From: Bifidobacterium choerinum
Lineage (GTDB): Bacteria; Actinomycetota; Actinomycetes; Actinomycetales; Bifidobacteriaceae
DNA length: 64,000 bases
Assembly: GCF_000741135.1 (NCBI RefSeq)
Contig: NZ_JGYU01000001.1
Location: 1-64,000, forward strand
Reading direction: 5' to 3'
Below, in pieces: positions 16,700-29,832 of the stretch (the first letter of the stretch is position 1; each line of letters opens with the position of its first letter). The position numbers and the translations under genes are program-made. The notes beneath the pieces are model-generated. The model worked only from the letters and a program-made list of their open reading frames with translations, was not told where the DNA came from and ran no database searches.

Positions 16700-17479
16700 T
16701 CAGTGGGTGAGGATCTTCGACAGGAAGTCCTTCGCGCGCTCGGTCTGCGGATGTTCGAAGAACTCGTCCGGCGTGCCGCGTTCGAGGATCTGCCCGTCGG
16801 CCATGAAGATGATGCGGTCGGCGGCCTTGCGCGCGAAGCCCATCTCATGGGTGACGCACAGCATCGTCATGCCTTCGTGGGCGAGTTCGACCATGACGTC
16901 GAGCACCTCGTTGACCATCTCCGGGTCGAGCGCCGACGTCGGCTCGTCGAACAGCATGACCTTCGGATGCATCGCGAGCGCGCGCGCGATCGCGACGCGC
17001 TGCTGCTGGCCGCCGGAGAGCTGCGACGGCATCTTGTTCGCCTGCGAAGCGACGCCGACGCGCGCGAGCAGGTCCATCGCCTCGCGTTCGGCCTGCGTCT
17101 TGTCCATGTGGCGGACCTTGATCGGCGCGAGCGTCACGTTGTCGAGGATCGTCTTGTTCGCGAAGAGATTGAAGGACTGGAAGACCATGCCGACCTCGGC
17201 GCGCAGCTGCGCGAGCGCGCGCCCCTCCTTCGGCAGCGGCTGCCCGTCGATGCGGATGACTCCCGAGTCGATCGTCTCGAGACGGTTGATCGTGCGGCAC
17301 ATCGTCGATTTTCCCGATCCGGAGGGTCCGACGATGACGAGCACCTCGCCCTTCTTGACTTTGAGGTTGATGTCGCGCAGCACGTGCAGATTGCCGAAGT
17401 GCTTCTCCACGTGCTCGAGCTCGACGAGGTAGCGGTCGTCGTCCTGCGCGCCCTGTTGTGTTGCTGTAGTTGCTGTCAT
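16700..17479 (-). CDS. gluA: Polar amino acid ABC transporter ATP-binding protein (GluA-like)
   Basis: A 259-residue ATPase that powers the importer. All ABC hallmarks are present: Walker A GPSGSGKS (51-58), Q-loop MVFQSFNLF, signature LSGGQQQR, Walker [15 protein letters not shown], and the switch histidine in CVTHEMGF. The [16 protein letters not shown] stretch is typical of the glutamine/glutamate subfamily. It is first in the operon, with a well-formed promoter (TTGCCA, 18 nt, TACACT) ending 8 nt before the ATG. The permeases and binding protein follow in the same direction. Confidence 0.93.
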   Translation of the reverse strand: MTATTATQQGAQDDDRYLVELEHVEKHFGNLHVLRDINLKVKKGEVLVIVGPSGSGKSTMCRTINRLETIDSGVIRIDGQPLPKEGRALAQLRAEVGMVFQSFNLFANKTILDNVTLAPIKVRHMDKTQAEREAMDLLARVGVASQANKMPSQLSGGQQQRVAIARALAMHPKVMLFDEPTSALDPEMVNEVLDVMVELAHEGMTMLCVTHEMGFARKAADRIIFMADGQILERGTPDEFFEHPQTERAKDFLSKILTH

Positions 17480-17487
17480 AGGCGCAC

Positions 17488-17517
17488 AGTGTAGGGTTCG
17501 TGTGTTTCGTATGGCAA
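17488..17517 (-). promoter_or_regulatory. Promoter of the glutamate-type transporter operon
   Basis: On the minus strand a -35 TTGCCA (17512-17517), 18-nt spacer and -10 TACACT (17488-17493) lie 8 nt ahead of the first start codon. This is one of the few places here where both hexamers are recognisable, and the transcript would be leaderless or nearly so. Confidence 0.65.
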
Positions 17518-17708
17518 GTGCGGCGGGATGAATTCGCCGATTCCGAATATTATCTGGTCAGATTATGGAATGCTGTATCATTATCCGCTCTGCGCGGATG
17601 ACCGCGCCGCCCGCGTTCGCCGTCCGCCGATCGTACGGCCCGCGCATGGGCGTCCGCACGGTCGATGCGCACGGGCGGCGCGCCGCTACGCCGCGCGCGT
17701 TCGCCGCT

Positions 17709-18491
17709 TCAGACGATGCGCTTGTGCGAGGCGAGGAACTGCACGGCCTCCGCGATGGCGGCGTCGCGGTCCTCGCCGGTGAAGGGATGCCCGAGATTCG
17801 TGTACAGGCTCACCGCGCAGTTGGGCATCGCCGCGCCGTACTGCCTGACCGCGCCGTCGCCGATGACGGCGTCGTCCTCGCCCTGGATGGCGAGCGCCGG
17901 CCCCTTGAACATCGCCGTCGTCTCGTAGATCGGCAGCGTCTGCGCAATGCGTACGTATTTGCCGGCGACGGTCCTGCCGTTCCTGAGCGTGATCTCGTCG
18001 GGGACGTGGTTCGCGTCGAAGGGCACGCCGAGCAACGTGCCGCGCAGCGCGTCGTCCTTGATCGTCGCGGCCGGCGCGAGCATGACGAGGTTGTTGACGA
18101 CGTCGGAGTACATGCCGGCGGTCATGCCGGCGATGACGCCGCCCTGCGAGTGGCCCATCAGCGAGATCTCGGTCGGCTGGATCCTCGTGCGCACATAGTC
18201 GAGCACGGCGATCGCGTCCTCGATCTGGTTGAAGACGTCGGAGTCGGCGAAGTCGCCGTCGCTGCCGCCGCGCCCGTTGAAGTCGAAGCGCACGACGGTG
18301 AAGCCCTGGTCGACGAGGCCGTCGGCGATCTGCTGGTAGACGTCGCCCTCCTTCGCGCCCATGTCGCGCATGAAGCCGTGCATGAAGATGACGGCGGGCC
18401 CATGCTCCGAGTCCTGTGGCCGTTCCACGAGTCCGCGCAGCGTGAGCCCGTCGCGCCCGACTTCGATGTCCTCGCTTGTCCTGTCCGTCAT
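17709..18491 (-). CDS. Alpha/beta hydrolase, cinnamoyl-esterase-like
   Basis: A 260-residue cytoplasmic serine hydrolase. The oxyanion region is VIFMHGFMRDMG (34-45), the nucleophile elbow is GHSQGG (Ser115), the acid is probably in IQGEDDAVIGDG, and the histidine in NLGHPF. The fold and the FDFNGRGGSDG motif resemble feruloyl/cinnamoyl esterases of gut lactobacilli and bifidobacteria, so an ester of a dietary hydroxycinnamate is a reasonable but unproven substrate. The start was chosen from the AGGAGG site 7 nt upstream; the longer open frame to 18680 is non-coding sequence containing the terminator at 18639-18674. Confidence 0.87.
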   Translation of the reverse strand: MTDRTSEDIEVGRDGLTLRGLVERPQDSEHGPAVIFMHGFMRDMGAKEGDVYQQIADGLVDQGFTVVRFDFNGRGGSDGDFADSDVFNQIEDAIAVLDYVRTRIQPTEISLMGHSQGGVIAGMTAGMYSDVVNNLVMLAPAATIKDDALRGTLLGVPFDANHVPDEITLRNGRTVAGKYVRIAQTLPIYETTAMFKGPALAIQGEDDAVIGDGAVRQYGAAMPNCAVSLYTNLGHPFTGEDRDAAIAEAVQFLASHKRIV

Positions 18492-18638
18492 CTGCTTACC
18501 TCCTGCCGCTTGGCGTTGCACTACCGGCCATCGTAGACGCCGGCGCCGCGGCGCGCCCGCCGTCATGCCGAGAGCCAATCCGGACCATGCACCGCCGATG
18601 AGGCCATCGCATTCCCGGACGGCGGCACGGCGGCAAAA

Positions 18639-18674
18639 GGGGAGGGACGGAACCGTACGGTTCCGCCCCTCCCC
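18639..18674 (-). terminator. Hairpin terminator after aspS
   Basis: GGGGAGGG and CGGAACCG arms pair with CGGTTCCG and CCCTCCCC. On the minus strand the hairpin is followed by CCTTTTGCC, which gives a short T tract for the hisS-aspS transcript. Confidence 0.75.
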
Positions 18675-18714
18675 ATGCATCGATCGGATCGATCAGCCGA
18701 GTCGATCGGCGGAC

Positions 18715-20511
<1,797 letters not shown>

Positions 20512-20625
20512 ACTTCCTCTATTCTGTATTCTGTTCGTTTTTCGATTGTTGTGGTTCGTTCGTTACGGCGGCGCGCGCCGCCGAGATGCGTCCATGCGAC
20601 GTCTCGGCGCGCCGACGCAGGCGGC

Positions 20626-22017
20626 TCAGGCGTTCGTCGTCACCGTTTGCCGGGCATACACAGTATCCGGCTCCCATGACCGCGCATCGGCGTCGTTCTG
20701 CTCGCCGCTGACGATGTTCTTCACCTGGTCGGGGCCGTCGTCGGCCGGGTCCTCGTTGGGGAACCACACGTACGGGATGCCGAGCTTGTCGGCATACTTG
20801 ATCTGCTTGCCGAGCTTGGCCGCGGTCGGCGCGACGTCCGCCGCGATGCCGCGCGCGCGCAGCCGGCGGGCGACCTCGTTCGAGTCGCCGCGGTTCTCCT
20901 CGTTCCACACGGCGACGAGGACGCACGCCGGCGAGATGCGCGACGCGGTCGCGCCGGCCGAATGCAGCATGTAGGAGACGAGCCTCGACAGGCCGATCGA
21001 CAGGCCGACGCCCGGGTATTTGCGGCTGCCCTGCGTCGCGAGGTTGTCGTAGCGGCCTCCCGAGCAGATCGAGCCGAGCGAGTCGGCGCCGTCGAGGAAG
21101 GTCTCGTAGACGGAGCCGGTGTAGTAGTCGAGCCCGCGGGCGATCTTGAGGTCGGCGATGACCGAGCCGGGGCGGATGCGCGCGGCCTCGTCGACGATCA
21201 TCGTCAGCGTGTCGAGGCCCTCCTTCGCCATCGCGTAGTCGTCGCCGTCCATGTCGATGTGGTGGATCTCGCACAGGCCGTTGAAACGGTCGATGAGCGC
21301 GCCGCCGTCGTCCGCCGTGATCTGCGCGAGCTCGAGGCACGCCTTCGCCTGCTCGGGCGTGGCGCCGCATGCGGACACGAGCAGCGAGGCGACCTCGTCG
21401 GCGCCGATCTTGTCGAGCTTGTCGATCTCGCGCAGCACGCCCTCGATGTCCGTCAGGCCCAGGCCCCGGTAGAAGCCTTCGGAGAGCTTGCGGCTGTTCG
21501 CGTGGACGGTGGCCTTCGGCAGGCCGAACTCGCGCAGCCGCTCAAGCGCGCCGACCATGACAAGCGGCAGCTCGACCTCGTAGTGCTCGGGCAGCGTGCC
21601 GTCGCCGACGACGTCGATGTCGGCCTGGACGAACTCGCGGAAACGGCCCTCCTGCGGGCGCTCGCCGCGCCACACCTTCTGGATCTGCCAACGCTTGAAC
21701 GGGAACGGCAACTGTCCCGAATGCTCGACGACGTAGCGGCTCAGCGGCACCGTGAGGTCGAAATGCAGGCCGAGGCGCTGCTCGACCGGGGTGTCCGACT
21801 CATGGCCGACCTCCTGCAGACGCGACAGCAGGTAGATCTCCTTGCTCGTCTCGCCCTTCTTGAGCAGGCTCGAGCCCTGCTCGATCGCGCGGGTCTCGAT
21901 GCCGATGAACCCGTTGAGCTCGAATACTTCACGGAGCGTGTCGATGACACGCTGCTCCACTACGCGTTCAGAGGGGAGCCACTCTGGGAAACCTGATATA
22001 GATGCACCTTTTGCCAC
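20626..22017 (-). CDS. hisS: Histidyl-tRNA synthetase
   Basis: A 463-residue class II synthetase. Motif 1 region: GFPEWLPSERVVEQRVIDTLREVFELNGF; motif 2: FKRWQIQKVWRGERPQEGRFREFVQAD; histidine A motif: IARGLDYYTGSVYE; motif 3: GVGLSIGLSRLVSY. The C-terminal anticodon-binding domain begins around residue 370 (ACVLVAVWNEENRGDSNEVARRLR). The gene starts at GTG22017. A TATGAT box sits 8 nt upstream and there is no ribosome binding site, so the GTG is probably a leaderless start. It is upstream of aspS in the same direction and divergent from the DUF349 gene. Confidence 0.96.
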   Translation of the reverse strand: MAKGASISGFPEWLPSERVVEQRVIDTLREVFELNGFIGIETRAIEQGSSLLKKGETSKEIYLLSRLQEVGHESDTPVEQRLGLHFDLTVPLSRYVVEHSGQLPFPFKRWQIQKVWRGERPQEGRFREFVQADIDVVGDGTLPEHYEVELPLVMVGALERLREFGLPKATVHANSRKLSEGFYRGLGLTDIEGVLREIDKLDKIGADEVASLLVSACGATPEQAKACLELAQITADDGGALIDRFNGLCEIHHIDMDGDDYAMAKEGLDTLTMIVDEAARIRPGSVIADLKIARGLDYYTGSVYETFLDGADSLGSICSGGRYDNLATQGSRKYPGVGLSIGLSRLVSYMLHSAGATASRISPACVLVAVWNEENRGDSNEVARRLRARGIAADVAPTAAKLGKQIKYADKLGIPYVWFPNEDPADDGPDQVKNIVSGEQNDADARSWEPDTVYARQTVTTNA

Positions 22018-22025
22018 GGTTCCAC

Positions 22026-22031
22026 ATCATA
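22026..22031 (-). promoter_or_regulatory. -10 box for hisS-aspS
   Basis: TATGAT (minus strand) ends 8 nt before the GTG start of hisS; no Shine-Dalgarno sequence is present. Confidence 0.55.
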
Positions 22032-22135
22032 AGGGATGTCGCGGAAAATGTATCGATACCATTGCCTACACTAAGGGCGTAAGAGTGTGAATACGTTCCC
22101 ATTCTTACGTGTCCACCAAGCCTAAGGAGCTGACC

Positions 22136-23563
22136 ATGGCCGACAACAACGTCACCGAATCCCAGACCAACGACTCGACGCAGCAGACGGCTGCCCCCGA
22201 AGCGACGAAGAGCGCGAAGGCGGCGCCGACGCCGGCGGCCGTCAAGGCCCATGCTCCCTCGCCGGCGGCGTTCGCGAAGAGCGCGGCGCACGCGCCGGCG
22301 GCGAAGACCGGCGGCTTCGGCGAATCGGAGATCAAGGACGCGGAGCGCTTCGGCCGCGTCGACGACAACGGCACCGTCTACGTCAAGGACGGCGACGAGG
22401 AGCGTGAGGTCGGACAGTTCCCGGACGCCTCGAAGGAGGAGGCGCTCTCGCTGTACGCACGCCGCTACCTCGACCTCAAGGCGAAGCTCGACCTGTTCGC
22501 GCAGCGCCTCAAGTCGAACTCGATCAAGCCGCGCGAGATCGACGAGACGGTGAAGGCGCTCGGCGAGGAGCTCGCCAAGCCCGACGTCGTCGGCGACATC
22601 CCGGCGCTGCGCGGCCGCTTCGAGGAACTCAGGACGCAGGCGCAGGAGAAGAAGACGTCGATCGCCGCCGCGCGCAAGGAGGCGGTCGCGAAGGCCGTCG
22701 CCGAACGCACGAAGATCGTCGAGAAGGCGGAGGAGCTCGCCGCCAGCCTCGGCGACAACACGAACTGGCGTTCCACGGCGGACAAGTTCCGTTCGCTGTT
22801 CGACCAGTGGCAGCAGCATCAGCGCACGACGGTGCGCATCGACAAGGCCGACGCGGACGCGCTGTGGAAGCGCTTCTCGTCGGCGCGCACGACCTTCAAC
22901 CAGTCGCGCCGCAAGTGGGCGCAGGCGCGTGACAACGAGCGCGCGGCAGCCCGCAAGGCCAAGGAGGCGATCATCGCCGAGGCGAACGAGATCAAGGACT
23001 CGACGGCCTGGGCGGAGACCTCGCGCCGCTTCAACGACCTGATGGCCCGCTGGAAGCAGGCGGGACGCGCCGGCCGCCAGGAGGACGACGCGCTGTGGGC
23101 GCAGTTCCGCGAGGCCGCGGACACGTTCTTCAACGCGCGTCAGGCCGACCGCGACCAGATGGACACCGCCGAGAAGGAGAACCTCGCGAAGAAGGAGGCG
23201 CTGCTCGTCAAGGCCGAGGCGCTCGTGCCGGTCAAGGACGAGGCCGAGGCGAAGAAGGCGCGCCAGCAGCTCGCCGAGATCCAGGAGGAATGGGACCAGA
23301 TCGGTTACGTGCCGCGCGAGGACATGCACCGCATCGAATCCCGCCTCGACGACGTGGACAAGCAGATCAAGGCCGTCGAGGACGCCGCGTGGAAGCGCAG
23401 CGACCCGGAGGCCGACGCCCGCAAGTCCAGCTTCGAAGGCCAGCTCAAGGCGCAGCTCGACGAGCTCGACGCGCGCATCGCCAAGGCGACCGACCCGAAG
23501 GCCAAGGCGAAGCTCGAGGCCGAGAAGGCCACGAAGGAGCAGTGGCTCAACGCGATCATGTGA
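22136..23563 (+). CDS. DUF349-repeat coiled-coil protein
   Basis: A 475-residue, highly charged and almost wholly helical protein. After an Ala/Pro-rich disordered N-terminus (1-60) comes FGRVDDNGTVYVKDGDEEREVGQFPD, the segment typical of actinobacterial DUF349 proteins, followed by about four helical DUF349-like repeats recognisable by W-x2-A/T...F/W-x-QW or RWKQAGR patterns (DQWQQHQR, KRFSSART, ARWKQAGRAGRQED, LWAQFREAAD). The molecular function of the family is unknown. The start was chosen from the AAGGAGC site. A TACACT -10 lies at 22067-22072, giving a leader of about 57 nt with a CGTAAGA...TCTTACG inverted repeat. Confidence 0.88.
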   Translation: MADNNVTESQTNDSTQQTAAPEATKSAKAAPTPAAVKAHAPSPAAFAKSAAHAPAAKTGGFGESEIKDAERFGRVDDNGTVYVKDGDEEREVGQFPDASKEEALSLYARRYLDLKAKLDLFAQRLKSNSIKPREIDETVKALGEELAKPDVVGDIPALRGRFEELRTQAQEKKTSIAAARKEAVAKAVAERTKIVEKAEELAASLGDNTNWRSTADKFRSLFDQWQQHQRTTVRIDKADADALWKRFSSARTTFNQSRRKWAQARDNERAAARKAKEAIIAEANEIKDSTAWAETSRRFNDLMARWKQAGRAGRQEDDALWAQFREAADTFFNARQADRDQMDTAEKENLAKKEALLVKAEALVPVKDEAEAKKARQQLAEIQEEWDQIGYVPREDMHRIESRLDDVDKQIKAVEDAAWKRSDPEADARKSSFEGQLKAQLDELDARIAKATDPKAKAKLEAEKATKEQWLNAIM

Positions 23564-23588
23564 TCGTCCGCATCCGACGCGGAACGCA

Positions 23589-23618
23589 AAGGGGACGCAC
23601 CCGAAGGTGCGTCCCCTT
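23589..23618 (+). terminator. Rho-independent terminator after the DUF349 gene
   Basis: GGGGACGCACC (23591-23601), loop CGAA, GGTGCGTCCCC (23606-23616), then TTCCTTTT. Confidence 0.85.
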
Positions 23619-23976
23619 CCTTTTGCACTGTCTGCCACTGTCGCGCGGCCCGCTCCCCCACCGCTTACCGGCGGCATCGCCTTACGGGCGGCGTCATCTG
23701 ATGTCTCGTCGGGTGCATACACCGAATGCATACGAAGAAAGAAGGTGCGGCGGTCAGCCGGATGGGATGCACGTCGCACCTTGAAGAACACTACGACCGA
23801 TAAGGGAACGCAATCGCAATACATCGATCAATCGTTTACCGGCGCCGCCCGCAGGATGCGCCACCGGTAGGCGATGCCTCCTACAGGCAGTGCCGCCCAT
23901 AGACGGTGATGCCGGTGGGAATCGCCACCCGTAGCAGTCCTAACGGTAGGAATCGCTGCCGGTAGCGTAAGAGGCG
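23619..23976. other. Intergenic region without recognisable gene
   Basis: About 360 bp with weaker codon bias than the genes around it. From about 23860 to 23965 it contains several loosely similar stretches with CACCGGTAG / CACCCGTAG / AACGGTAGG / GCCGGTAGC cores spaced at irregular intervals. No frame on either strand has both a ribosome binding site and convincing codon usage. It may be remnant sequence downstream of the 199-residue orphan gene. Confidence 0.4.
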
Positions 23977-24576
23977 TCACTCGAAGAGGACCATGTTCGG
24001 GTCGTCGGTGGCGGTCCCGTACTTGGTGCCGTCGTAGACGAGGAAGGCGCCGGACTGCATGTCCTTGCCGCTCAGATGCTCGATGTTGGCCTCGGAGATC
24101 TCGTTGACGATGGCCGCGAGCGCCGGGCCCTCCTGAATGTACTGCGCGGCGTTGATCGAGGCCTCCTGCTCGTCGCGGGGCGCGGCGGCGAACACGTCGT
24201 CCGCGTAGGCGCCGAGCGCGGTGCGCAGCGGATCGTCGGCGTCCTTGAACTGCGCGGCGAGCCACGACCTCACCGTCTCATGGGTGATCGTCAGCAGCGG
24301 CGTGCGGAAGCTGTCCGTCTTCAGCGACGAACGCAATGCGTCGACGTCCTGCGCGGCCGTGTCCTCGTTGATGAACGACGTCTGTTCGCCGGCGCCGACA
24401 TGTGCCGCGATCGTCTTCGCGGCCGCGTTGACGAAATCCGACGCGAGCGCGCCGACGCCTTCGGCGTCCGGGAAGTATCCGTCGAAGGCGTCATGCCGAT
24501 AGGCGTCGTATGCGCGCGTCAGCGCCTCCGCATCGATGGTCCGCGCGTCGATTGTGCCAAGTTCCAAGATAGCCAT
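23977..24576 (-). CDS. Uncharacterised acidic protein, 199 residues
   Basis: I do not recognise this protein. It is soluble, acidic (many D/E, few K/R), and predicted mostly helical, with no signal peptide, membrane segment or cysteine. It starts MAILELGTIDARTIDAEALTRAYDAYRHDAFDGYF and ends in a beta-like tail with GAFLVYDGTKYGTATDDPNMVLFE. The start was set by AAAGGAC 6 nt upstream of ATG24576; a 16-codon extension to 24624 is possible but less likely. Codon use is typical of the genome, so it is probably expressed. It sits alone between two terminators (23589-23618 and 24768-24804) and is not in an operon. Confidence 0.7.
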   Translation of the reverse strand: MAILELGTIDARTIDAEALTRAYDAYRHDAFDGYFPDAEGVGALASDFVNAAAKTIAAHVGAGEQTSFINEDTAAQDVDALRSSLKTDSFRTPLLTITHETVRSWLAAQFKDADDPLRTALGAYADDVFAAAPRDEQEASINAAQYIQEGPALAAIVNEISEANIEHLSGKDMQSGAFLVYDGTKYGTATDDPNMVLFE

Positions 24577-24767
24577 GATCAGGTCCTTTCCCATGTTCGT
24601 ATTCATCGACTTCCCGATGACCACTGATGATGGTGGGCGCGCCGCCCGTGATGTCCAGCGATTCTTCCCTTCGGGATAATCACCTTCCGTGCGCCGTCAT
24701 TCCGGCATCGTTCTGCCGCATTTCCGGACGCGGCGTTTGCATATGGTGAAAGCGCGGCGGAAAAGAA

Positions 24768-24804
24768 AAAGGGCGTGCACCGCACGAAGCGGTGCACGCC
24801 CTTT
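24768..24804 (-). terminator. Hairpin terminator after clpC
   Basis: Perfect 16-nt arms AAAGGGCGTGCACCGC (24768-24783) and its complement (24789-24804), loop ACGAA. On the minus strand the stem is followed by a TTTTTCTTTT stretch. Confidence 0.88.
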
Positions 24805-24839
24805 GCAATGGTGGAGGATGCAATCGGTCAGCCGACGCC

Positions 24840-27389
<2,550 letters not shown>

Positions 27390-27511
27390 GCTTGTCCTTC
27401 CATGACTTGGTAATTCCACCTCACTCTACAAATTTCTGGTGACGTTTATTTCCGCGACATCCGAGTTTCTCCGCGAGGCGACTACGTTATGCTTGAAGAC
27501 GGTGAGCGAAG

Positions 27512-27543
27512 CCGCCTCCGCCGCCATATGGCGGCGGAGGCGG
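27512..27543. repeat. 32-bp perfect palindrome in the leader of the universal stress gene
   Basis: The 16-nt half CCGCCTCCGCCGCCAT is followed at once by its exact reverse complement, with no loop. It ends 24 nt before the start codon at 27567 and just upstream of the AAGGAG ribosome binding site. It could form a strong RNA hairpin in the leader or be a dimeric regulator site. There is no T tract, so it is not an obvious terminator. Confidence 0.85.
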
Positions 27544-27566
27544 ATCTACCAACGAAGGAGCAACGC

Positions 27567-28544
27567 ATGAGCGCAACAATCGATTCTCTCAACCCCACCG
27601 GGGACATCGTCGTCGGCGTCGACGGCTCCCCCGAATCGTTCTCGGCGCTGCGCTGGGCGCTGCAGCAGGCGCAGCTGTCCGGACAGCGCGTCAACGCCGT
27701 GTACGGATGGTCGTATTCGTGGGACATGGGTCCCGAACCGGCGAACAAGGAGGAGGCGGACGCGCTGCGCAAGCGCATCGCCGACGAGCTGCACGTCTGG
27801 GTCGAGGCGGCGTCGAAGGACATGGACCTCGCCGACGAGCAGATCAAGCTGACGTCGTTCCGCGCGGCCGCGAGCACGGCGCTGCTCGAGATCGGCGCGA
27901 ACGCGCAGCAGATCGTCATCGGCCGCCGTTCGATGAGCCGCGTCGCGCGCTGGCTGCTCGGCTCGCTCTCGTCGTCGCTCGCCGAGGAGGCGAGCGTGCC
28001 GGTCACGATCATCCGCAGCGCGCAGGACGAGGACATCGACGTGCAGGACCAGATCGCGAACGCGTTGTCGCCGAACGACCAGAACGTGCATTTCGTGACG
28101 CCGCACGTCGAGATCCCGCGCACGGCCCGCCCGATCGTCGTCGGCGTCGACAGTTCGGACACGTCGCGGCGCGCGCTCAGCTTCGCGGCCGAGCTCGCCA
28201 AGCTCAACGGCGCGCCGCTGCACGTCATGTTCTTCTGGAGGATCAAGGACCTGGGCACGGTGCCCGGATACGAGACGAGCGTCGCGCCGATGGACGTCGC
28301 CCAGAAGTACGCGATGCGCCGCCTCGAGGAGTTCATCGACGGCGCGAAGCTGCCGAAGTCACTCGACGTGACGCCGAACGCGTTCCACATCTCCCCCGGC
28401 AAGGGCCTCGTGAGCGCGTCGCGCTACGCGCGCCACGTCGTCGTCGGCTCGCGCGGCCTGAGCGGCCTCGACGCGCATTTCCTCGGCTCCGTCTCCAAGC
28501 AGGTGATCAATTCGGCCGAATGCAACGTCACCGTCGTGCACTGA
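27567..28544 (+). CDS. Universal stress protein, tandem UspA domains
   Basis: A 325-residue cytoplasmic protein made of two UspA folds. Domain 1 (about 13-150) opens with DIVVGVDGSPESFSALRWAL and closes with the ATP-binding loop IVIGRRSMSRVARWLLGSLS. Domain 2 (about 185-325) has PIVVGVDSSDTSRRAL and VVVGSRGLSGLDAHFLGSVS. Both keep the G-x2-G-x9-G-(S/T) pattern, so nucleotide binding is likely. The start was taken from the AAGGAG site 6 nt upstream; a longer frame from 27489 would run through a 32-bp palindrome and is unlikely. It is divergent from clpC, and both are stress-related. Confidence 0.92.
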   Translation: MSATIDSLNPTGDIVVGVDGSPESFSALRWALQQAQLSGQRVNAVYGWSYSWDMGPEPANKEEADALRKRIADELHVWVEAASKDMDLADEQIKLTSFRAAASTALLEIGANAQQIVIGRRSMSRVARWLLGSLSSSLAEEASVPVTIIRSAQDEDIDVQDQIANALSPNDQNVHFVTPHVEIPRTARPIVVGVDSSDTSRRALSFAAELAKLNGAPLHVMFFWRIKDLGTVPGYETSVAPMDVAQKYAMRRLEEFIDGAKLPKSLDVTPNAFHISPGKGLVSASRYARHVVVGSRGLSGLDAHFLGSVSKQVINSAECNVTVVH

Positions 28545-28644
28545 GCACACGCGACAGTATGGGTTCACCCTGAGCTCAGCGCCGCGCCGGCGCGGCGGCG
28601 GCGACGCATAGACTACATGGATTTGGAAGGCTGATGAGGACACG

Positions 28645-29679
28645 ATGACGAACGACGACGCGCGGGACGACGAGACGAAGGACGACGAGGCGAGGGACGA
28701 AGCGTCGGACGACGACGCGACGTCAGCGCATGAGATCGAGGAGTCGATCTCGGCGGACGACGCTGCGCAGGAGGCGTCGGACGACACGGCCGAGTTCAGC
28801 AGGCAGGCGCCGCCGTCCTTCGCGCCGCGCAGCGGCGACGAAGACGACGACGGCGAGGGCCACGAATCGGCGCTCGCGAAGCACGAGGACGACGACGACC
28901 ATCCCGGCCATGAGGACCACGACGAGCTGCGCCGTTCGACGAAGCGGCGCCGTCGCCTGCCGTGGCTGACGGCCGTCATCGGCGTGCTCGTGCTGTGCGC
29001 GGCCTTCGGCTATCTGTACGCGAACGGCAACGTCAACGGCACGCCACGCGCGCAGGCGATGTCCGAATGCCAGACGCAGGCGGCGAGGGCCGGTGAGGCG
29101 AAGCGGCTCGCCGACATGGCGATCAGCTCGACGAAGACGTACATCGACGACCCAAAGACGCAGATCGACGCCGACGACCTGCGCCGGCTCAACGTCCTGA
29201 TGGACGACGCCGGCAAGGAGCCGGCGATCCCGGCGTGCACGATCACGACGCGCGACAACGACCTCAAGGCGCATGCGAAGACGTCGAAGGACCTGCACGA
29301 CGTCTACATCACGATCGCGAAGGAGCTGCTCGCGATCACCGGCGGCACGATCGACGGGCTCGACGACGACTCCTCCCCCGACGCGACGACGACACCGGAA
29401 CCGACGGCGACCGTCACCGAGGAGCCGTCGCCGACGATGAGCACGACGCCCGAACCATCGACGGGCACCGACGTCTCGCCGACGCCGGAACCGACGGCGA
29501 CGTCCACGTCCTCGCCGAAGCCGAGCGAATCAGCGTCGCCGTCCTCGTCGCCGAGCGCGACGCCGACGCCGTCGGGCAGCGCTGCGCCGTCGTCCGACCC
29601 CTCCGGACAGCAGACGGCGCAGCCGGGCGCGCAGTCCGGCACGGCGCGGCATGACGCCGCGGCGTCGTCCGGCCGCTGA
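28645..29679 (+). CDS. Bitopic membrane protein with acidic cytoplasmic and Ser/Thr/Pro-rich outer tails
   Basis: A 344-residue protein not assignable to a named family. Residues 1-110 are disordered and extremely acidic, with a His/Asp patch HEDDDDHPGHEDHDE, then a basic RRSTKRRRRLPW stop just before a single transmembrane helix (about 110-130, LTAVIGVLVLCAAFGYLYA). The outer part has a helical region of about 110 residues with two cysteines (SECQTQA, IPACTITT) that may pair, then a tail of about 100 residues rich in T, P, S and E, like a wall-spanning linker. Inside-negative topology is inferred from the basic flank. The GAGGAC site supports the start. Function unknown; the His/Asp patch could bind metal. 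Confidence 0.75.
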   Translation: MTNDDARDDETKDDEARDEASDDDATSAHEIEESISADDAAQEASDDTAEFSRQAPPSFAPRSGDEDDDGEGHESALAKHEDDDDHPGHEDHDELRRSTKRRRRLPWLTAVIGVLVLCAAFGYLYANGNVNGTPRAQAMSECQTQAARAGEAKRLADMAISSTKTYIDDPKTQIDADDLRRLNVLMDDAGKEPAIPACTITTRDNDLKAHAKTSKDLHDVYITIAKELLAITGGTIDGLDDDSSPDATTTPEPTATVTEEPSPTMSTTPEPSTGTDVSPTPEPTATSTSSPKPSESASPSSSPSATPTPSGSAAPSSDPSGQQTAQPGAQSGTARHDAAASSGR

Positions 29680-29728
29680 CGGCGGAACGGATCCGCACAC
29701 GACGCGGCAACGACACGCGGACGGCAGC

Positions 29729-29763
29729 GGGGGTGTGTGACGAACGAATCGTCACACACCCCC
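29729..29763. terminator. Hairpin between convergent genes
   Basis: Perfect 15-nt arms (GGGGGTGTGTGACGA and complement) with loop ACGAA lie between the membrane protein gene (plus) and the DUF3027 gene (minus). Confidence 0.78.
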
Positions 29764-29832
29764 GCTCTGCGTTCATGGCCGCCGTCAGTGGTCATCTGTC
29801 GCGGCGCCGACCATGTGGAAGCCGCGCATCGG

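Noticed and set aside
16425..16700. Small minus-strand gene between gluA and gluB
   Set aside because: It overlaps the signal-peptide region of the binding protein in another frame and reads as low-complexity Arg/Gly shadow; the 93-bp gap holds only the ribosome binding region of gluB.
20567..20582. 16-bp GC palindrome between hisS and aspS as an operon terminator
   Set aside because: It consists of GGCGGCGC-type low-complexity sequence expected in this genome, has no T tract, and the two genes are likely cotranscribed.
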